DNA of 37,064 nucleotides. Origin: an uncultured Pseudomonadota bacterium (GTDB lineage: Bacteria > Pseudomonadota > Gammaproteobacteria > Burkholderiales > Thiobacillaceae). Position numbers and translations under genes: made by a program. Location of the stretch: contig CAILNT010000132.1 of the NCBI GenBank assembly GCA_903835655.1, forward strand, positions 1-37,064, given 5' to 3'. The notes beneath the pieces are model-generated. The model had not been told where the DNA came from, ran no database searches, and saw nothing but the letters and a program-made list of their open reading frames with translations. Of the stretch, positions 34,435 to 37,064 are shown piece after piece (position 1 is the first letter of the stretch; each line of letters opens with the position of its first letter).

Positions 34435-34533
34435 TCCCCCCCTTTGCAAAGGGGGGACAGGGGGGATTTGGCCCGGCCAGCCCCCCCCACCGTCGGTGAA
34501 ATCCCCCCCAGCCCCCCTTTTTCAAAGGGGGGA
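34435..34533. repeat. large G/C-run inverted repeat between narK2 and narG
   Basis: The left arm (34435-34469) is a run of C, CCTTTGCAAAGG, a run of G, ACAGG, a run of G, then ATTT. The right arm (34499-34533) is its near-perfect complement with AAAT at the start and TTTTTCAAAGG inside. The ~30-base centre is GC-rich. Each arm contains its own smaller hairpin. The style matches dispersed palindromic intergenic elements (MITE-like) in proteobacteria. It would give a very stable mRNA structure between the transporter and reductase genes. Confidence 0.75.
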
Positions 34534-34577
34534 GCAGAGCGGCATCCCCTCCCGCAAACCTCACTAGGAGCTGAACA

Positions 34578-37064
34578 ATGAGTCACTTTCTCGACCGCCT
34601 GACCTATTTCACCCGCCCGCGCGAGGACTTCTCGAACGGCCACGGCACGATGACCATCGAGGACCGCAAGTGGGAAGATGCTTATCGCAACCGCTGGCGC
34701 CATGACAAGGTGGTGCGATCCACCCACGGAGTGAACTGCACCGGCGGCTGTTCCTGGAAGATATTCGTGAAGAACGGCCTGGTCTCGTTCGAGATGCAGC
34801 AGACCGATTATCCGCGCACTCGCGAAGACCTGCCCAACCATGAGCCGCGTGGCTGCCAGCGTGGTGCCAGCTTCTCCTGGTACCTTTACTCACCTCACCG
34901 CATCAAGCACCCGATGATCCGAGGCCGCCTGCTCGATCTCTACCGCGCCGAGCGAAAAATCGGGAAAGACCCGGTGGAGGCTTGGGCCGCGATCCAGGCC
35001 GATCCGGCAAAGCGACTGAAATACACCAGCGTGCGCGGCCTGGGCGGCTTTGTGCGCACCAACTGGGAAGAAATCACCGAAATCGTCGCCGCCGCCAACG
35101 TTCACACCATAGACAAATGGGGCCCGGACCGCATCTATGGTTTCTCGCCGATCCCGGCCATGTCGATGATCTCCTATGCGGCCGGATCGCGTTACCTCAG
35201 CCTGATCGGCGCGGCCTGCGGTTCCTTCTACGACTGGTACTGCGACCTGCCGGCTGCCAGCCCACAGACCTGGGGCGAGCAGACCGACGTGCCGGAAGCG
35301 GCCGACTGGTACAACTCGACCTATCTCATCATCACCGGCGCCAATTTGCCGATGACGCGCACACCGGACGCGCACTTCGCCATCGAGACCCGTTACAAGG
35401 GAACCAAGATCGTATCCATGGCGCCGGACTACGCCGAGTACGTGAAGTTCGCCGATCTCTGGATGCCGGTGAGGCAGGGCACCGACTCCGCCGCCTTCCT
35501 GGCCATGGGGCACGTCGCGCTACGCGAGTTCTACATCGACAAACAGATCCCCTATTTCCAGGAATACGCCCGCAAATACACCGACCTGCCCATGCAGGTG
35601 ATCTTGCGCGCCCATGAAGACGGAGGGGTTGCCAACCGATATGTCAGCGACCGCAACTTGCGCGCCTCCGACCTGGGCGGCATGAACGAGAGCAACCACC
35701 CGGAGTGGAAGACCATCGTCTGGGACGAAATGTCCGGCACCTTCGTGGTGCCCAACGGCTCTGTCGGCTTCCGCTGGGCCGAGGGTGCAGAAAACGTAGG
35801 GAAATGGAATTTGCTGGAGAAGAAATCCGACGGCTCCGACATGCGCGCCGAACTGTCTTGCCAGGGCAAGGACGGCATGGAAATCGTCTCGGTGGGCTTC
35901 CCCCACTTCACCGAGGGCGAGCCCGATCTCCTCTGGCGCAACGTGCCGGTGCGCCGGGTCACGCTGGCTGACGGAACAGCAACCCTCGTCACCTCGGTGT
36001 TCGACCTGCAGATCGCCCAGTACGGTATCGACCGGGGCTTGGGCGGCAAGAACGTCGCCACTTCCTACGATGACGCCGATGTCGCCTACACCCCGGCCTG
36101 GGCCGAGAAGGTAACCGGCGTGAAGCGCGCCGATCTGGCCCGCACCGGCCGTGAGTTCGCCGACAACGCCGCCAAGACTCATGGCAAATCCATGATCATC
36201 ATGGGTGCGGCGATCAACCACTGGTACCACAACGACCTGGCCTACCGCTCGATCATGAATTTGCTGCACCTGTGCGGCTGCGTGGGCCAATCGGGTGGCG
36301 GCTGGGCACATTACGTGGGCCAGGAAAAGCTGCGCCCGCAAGCCGGCTGGGCGCCGATCGCCTTCGGCCTGGACTGGCACCGCCCGCCACGGCAGATGAA
36401 CTCGACCTCCTACTGGTACTTCCATACCGACCAGTGGCGCTACGAGTCGGTCAAGGCCGATGACCTGCTCTCGCCGGCCGGTCGCAATCGCAACAAGGGC
36501 TACAGCCTGGCCGACTACAACGTCGCCGCTACCCGCATGGGCTGGCTGCCCTCGGCGCCGCACTTCAACCGCAACCCGATCGAACTGGCCGCCGAAGCCA
36601 TCAAGGCCGGCGCCACCGACGAGGCGAGCACGGCCAAGTACATCGCCGGCCAGCTCAAGTCCGGAGCGCTGGACGTGTCTTTCGCCGACCCGGACAACCC
36701 GGTTAACTGGCCTCGAAACCTGATCGTCTGGCGCGCCAACCTGATCGGCACCTCGGCCAAGGGGCACGAGTATTTTCTCAAGCACCTGCTCGGCGCGCAA
36801 AACGGTGTGCTGCAGGAAGGCGGCGAAGGCAACAACTGCAAGGAAGTGAAGTGGCACGAGAAAGGACCGACCGCCAAGCTGGATCTGATGGTGGACATCA
36901 ATTTCCGCCTCAACTCCACCGGCGCGTACTCCGACATCATCCTGCCCACCGCCACCTGGTATGAGAAGCACGACCTCAACACCACGGACATGCACCCGTT
37001 CATCCACCCGCTTTCCGAGGCGGTGAGCCCGGGCTGGGAGTCGAAGTCCGACTGGCAAATCTTC
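34578..37064 (+). CDS. narG: respiratory nitrate reductase alpha subunit NarG (3' end beyond window)
   Basis: The first 829 residues of about 1240 of the membrane-bound nitrate reductase catalytic subunit, which reduces nitrate on the cytoplasmic face using quinol electrons via NarH and NarI. The FS0 iron-sulfur ligands are visible: STHGVNCTGGCSWK (His plus two Cys) and EPRGCQRGAS (last Cys). The Mo-ligand aspartate lies in YDWYCDLPAASPQTWGEQTD. Other blocks are YNSTYLIITGANLPMTRTPD, MIIMGAAINHWYHND, and CGCVGQSGGGWAHYVGQEKL. AGGAG lies 7 bases before ATG 34578. There is no Tat signal in the usual form, but the N-terminus is the short NarG type. The gene is intact as far as the window shows, and narHJI are expected next. 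Confidence 0.98.
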   Translation, partial: MSHFLDRLTYFTRPREDFSNGHGTMTIEDRKWEDAYRNRWRHDKVVRSTHGVNCTGGCSWKIFVKNGLVSFEMQQTDYPRTREDLPNHEPRGCQRGASFSWYLYSPHRIKHPMIRGRLLDLYRAERKIGKDPVEAWAAIQADPAKRLKYTSVRGLGGFVRTNWEEITEIVAAANVHTIDKWGPDRIYGFSPIPAMSMISYAAGSRYLSLIGAACGSFYDWYCDLPAASPQTWGEQTDVPEAADWYNSTYLIITGANLPMTRTPDAHFAIETRYKGTKIVSMAPDYAEYVKFADLWMPVRQGTDSAAFLAMGHVALREFYIDKQIPYFQEYARKYTDLPMQVILRAHEDGGVANRYVSDRNLRASDLGGMNESNHPEWKTIVWDEMSGTFVVPNGSVGFRWAEGAENVGKWNLLEKKSDGSDMRAELSCQGKDGMEIVSVGFPHFTEGEPDLLWRNVPVRRVTLADGTATLVTSVFDLQIAQYGIDRGLGGKNVATSYDDADVAYTPAWAEKVTGVKRADLARTGREFADNAAKTHGKSMIIMGAAINHWYHNDLAYRSIMNLLHLCGCVGQSGGGWAHYVGQEKLRPQAGWAPIAFGLDWHRPPRQMNSTSYWYFHTDQWRYESVKADDLLSPAGRNRNKGYSLADYNVAATRMGWLPSAPHFNRNPIELAAEAIKAGATDEASTAKYIAGQLKSGALDVSFADPDNPVNWPRNLIVWRANLIGTSAKGHEYFLKHLLGAQNGVLQEGGEGNNCKEVKWHEKGPTAKLDLMVDINFRLNSTGAYSDIILPTATWYEKHDLNTTDMHPFIHPLSEAVSPGWESKSDWQIF

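Noticed and set aside
35520-37058. A 512-codon minus-strand frame at the right end
   Set aside because: It is antisense to narG, whose plus-strand sequence carries all expected cofactor ligands.

Overview
This is a GC-rich window, apart from one AT-rich promoter. It looks like the chromosome of a nitrate-respiring proteobacterium, most likely a betaproteobacterium of the Rhodocyclales/Nitrosomonadales type. The basis is codon style, NarXL with paired NarK transporters and narG, an ArnC/ArnT-like glycosyltransferase pair, and many DUF2249/hemerythrin-type redox genes. The taxon is inferred from gene content, not from a marker gene.

Region 1 (1-3324) is accessory DNA. It holds the 3' end of an IS481-like transposase and a minus-strand plasmid replication operon: an AlpA-like DNA-binding protein, a frame-broken small gene, and a replication initiator A protein. 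It also holds a small membrane protein and a broken gene of unknown function. The region abuts the 3' end of tRNA-Ser(GGA) at 3325-3415, as expected for a decaying plasmid-derived element integrated at a tRNA gene.

Region 2 (3564-6837) encodes a TVP38/TMEM64 membrane protein, a polyprenyl-phosphate glycosyltransferase and an ArnT-like glycosyltransferase. Region 3 (7028-18215) starts with glycogen phosphorylase. Six tightly packed co-directional genes follow: a REC-TPR response regulator, a reductive activator of corrinoid proteins, a corrinoid protein, a uroporphyrinogen-decarboxylase-like methyltransferase, a DUF1638 protein and a GAF-PAS-PAS-GGDEF-EAL-CZB c-di-GMP protein. This is a cobalamin methyl-transfer module between two signalling proteins, and it is the best candidate here for an undescribed system.

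Region 4 (18280-20756) is DUF2249, hemerythrin, DUF2249 and a polytopic membrane protein, probably linked to nitrogen-oxide or oxygen stress. Region 5 (21021-27918) has an orphan V-type ATPase subunit I, an FmdE-like protein preceded by a perfect 7-2-7 NarL-type site, a LysR regulator, and a divergent operon joining an HPP-family membrane protein to a cytoplasmic molybdopterin oxidoreductase. Region 6 (28122-37064) is the nitrate respiration locus. It has a DsrC-like protein lacking the C-terminal cysteine, narL and narX on the minus strand, and divergently narK1, narK2 and narG (cut by the window end). A second perfect NarL-type site lies upstream of narK1. Two palindromic intergenic repeats sit beside narX and between narK2 and narG.

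Nitrate sensing by NarX/NarL probably controls narK1K2G and perhaps the FmdE-like gene. The link between the corrinoid module and nitrate respiration is only inferred from proximity.
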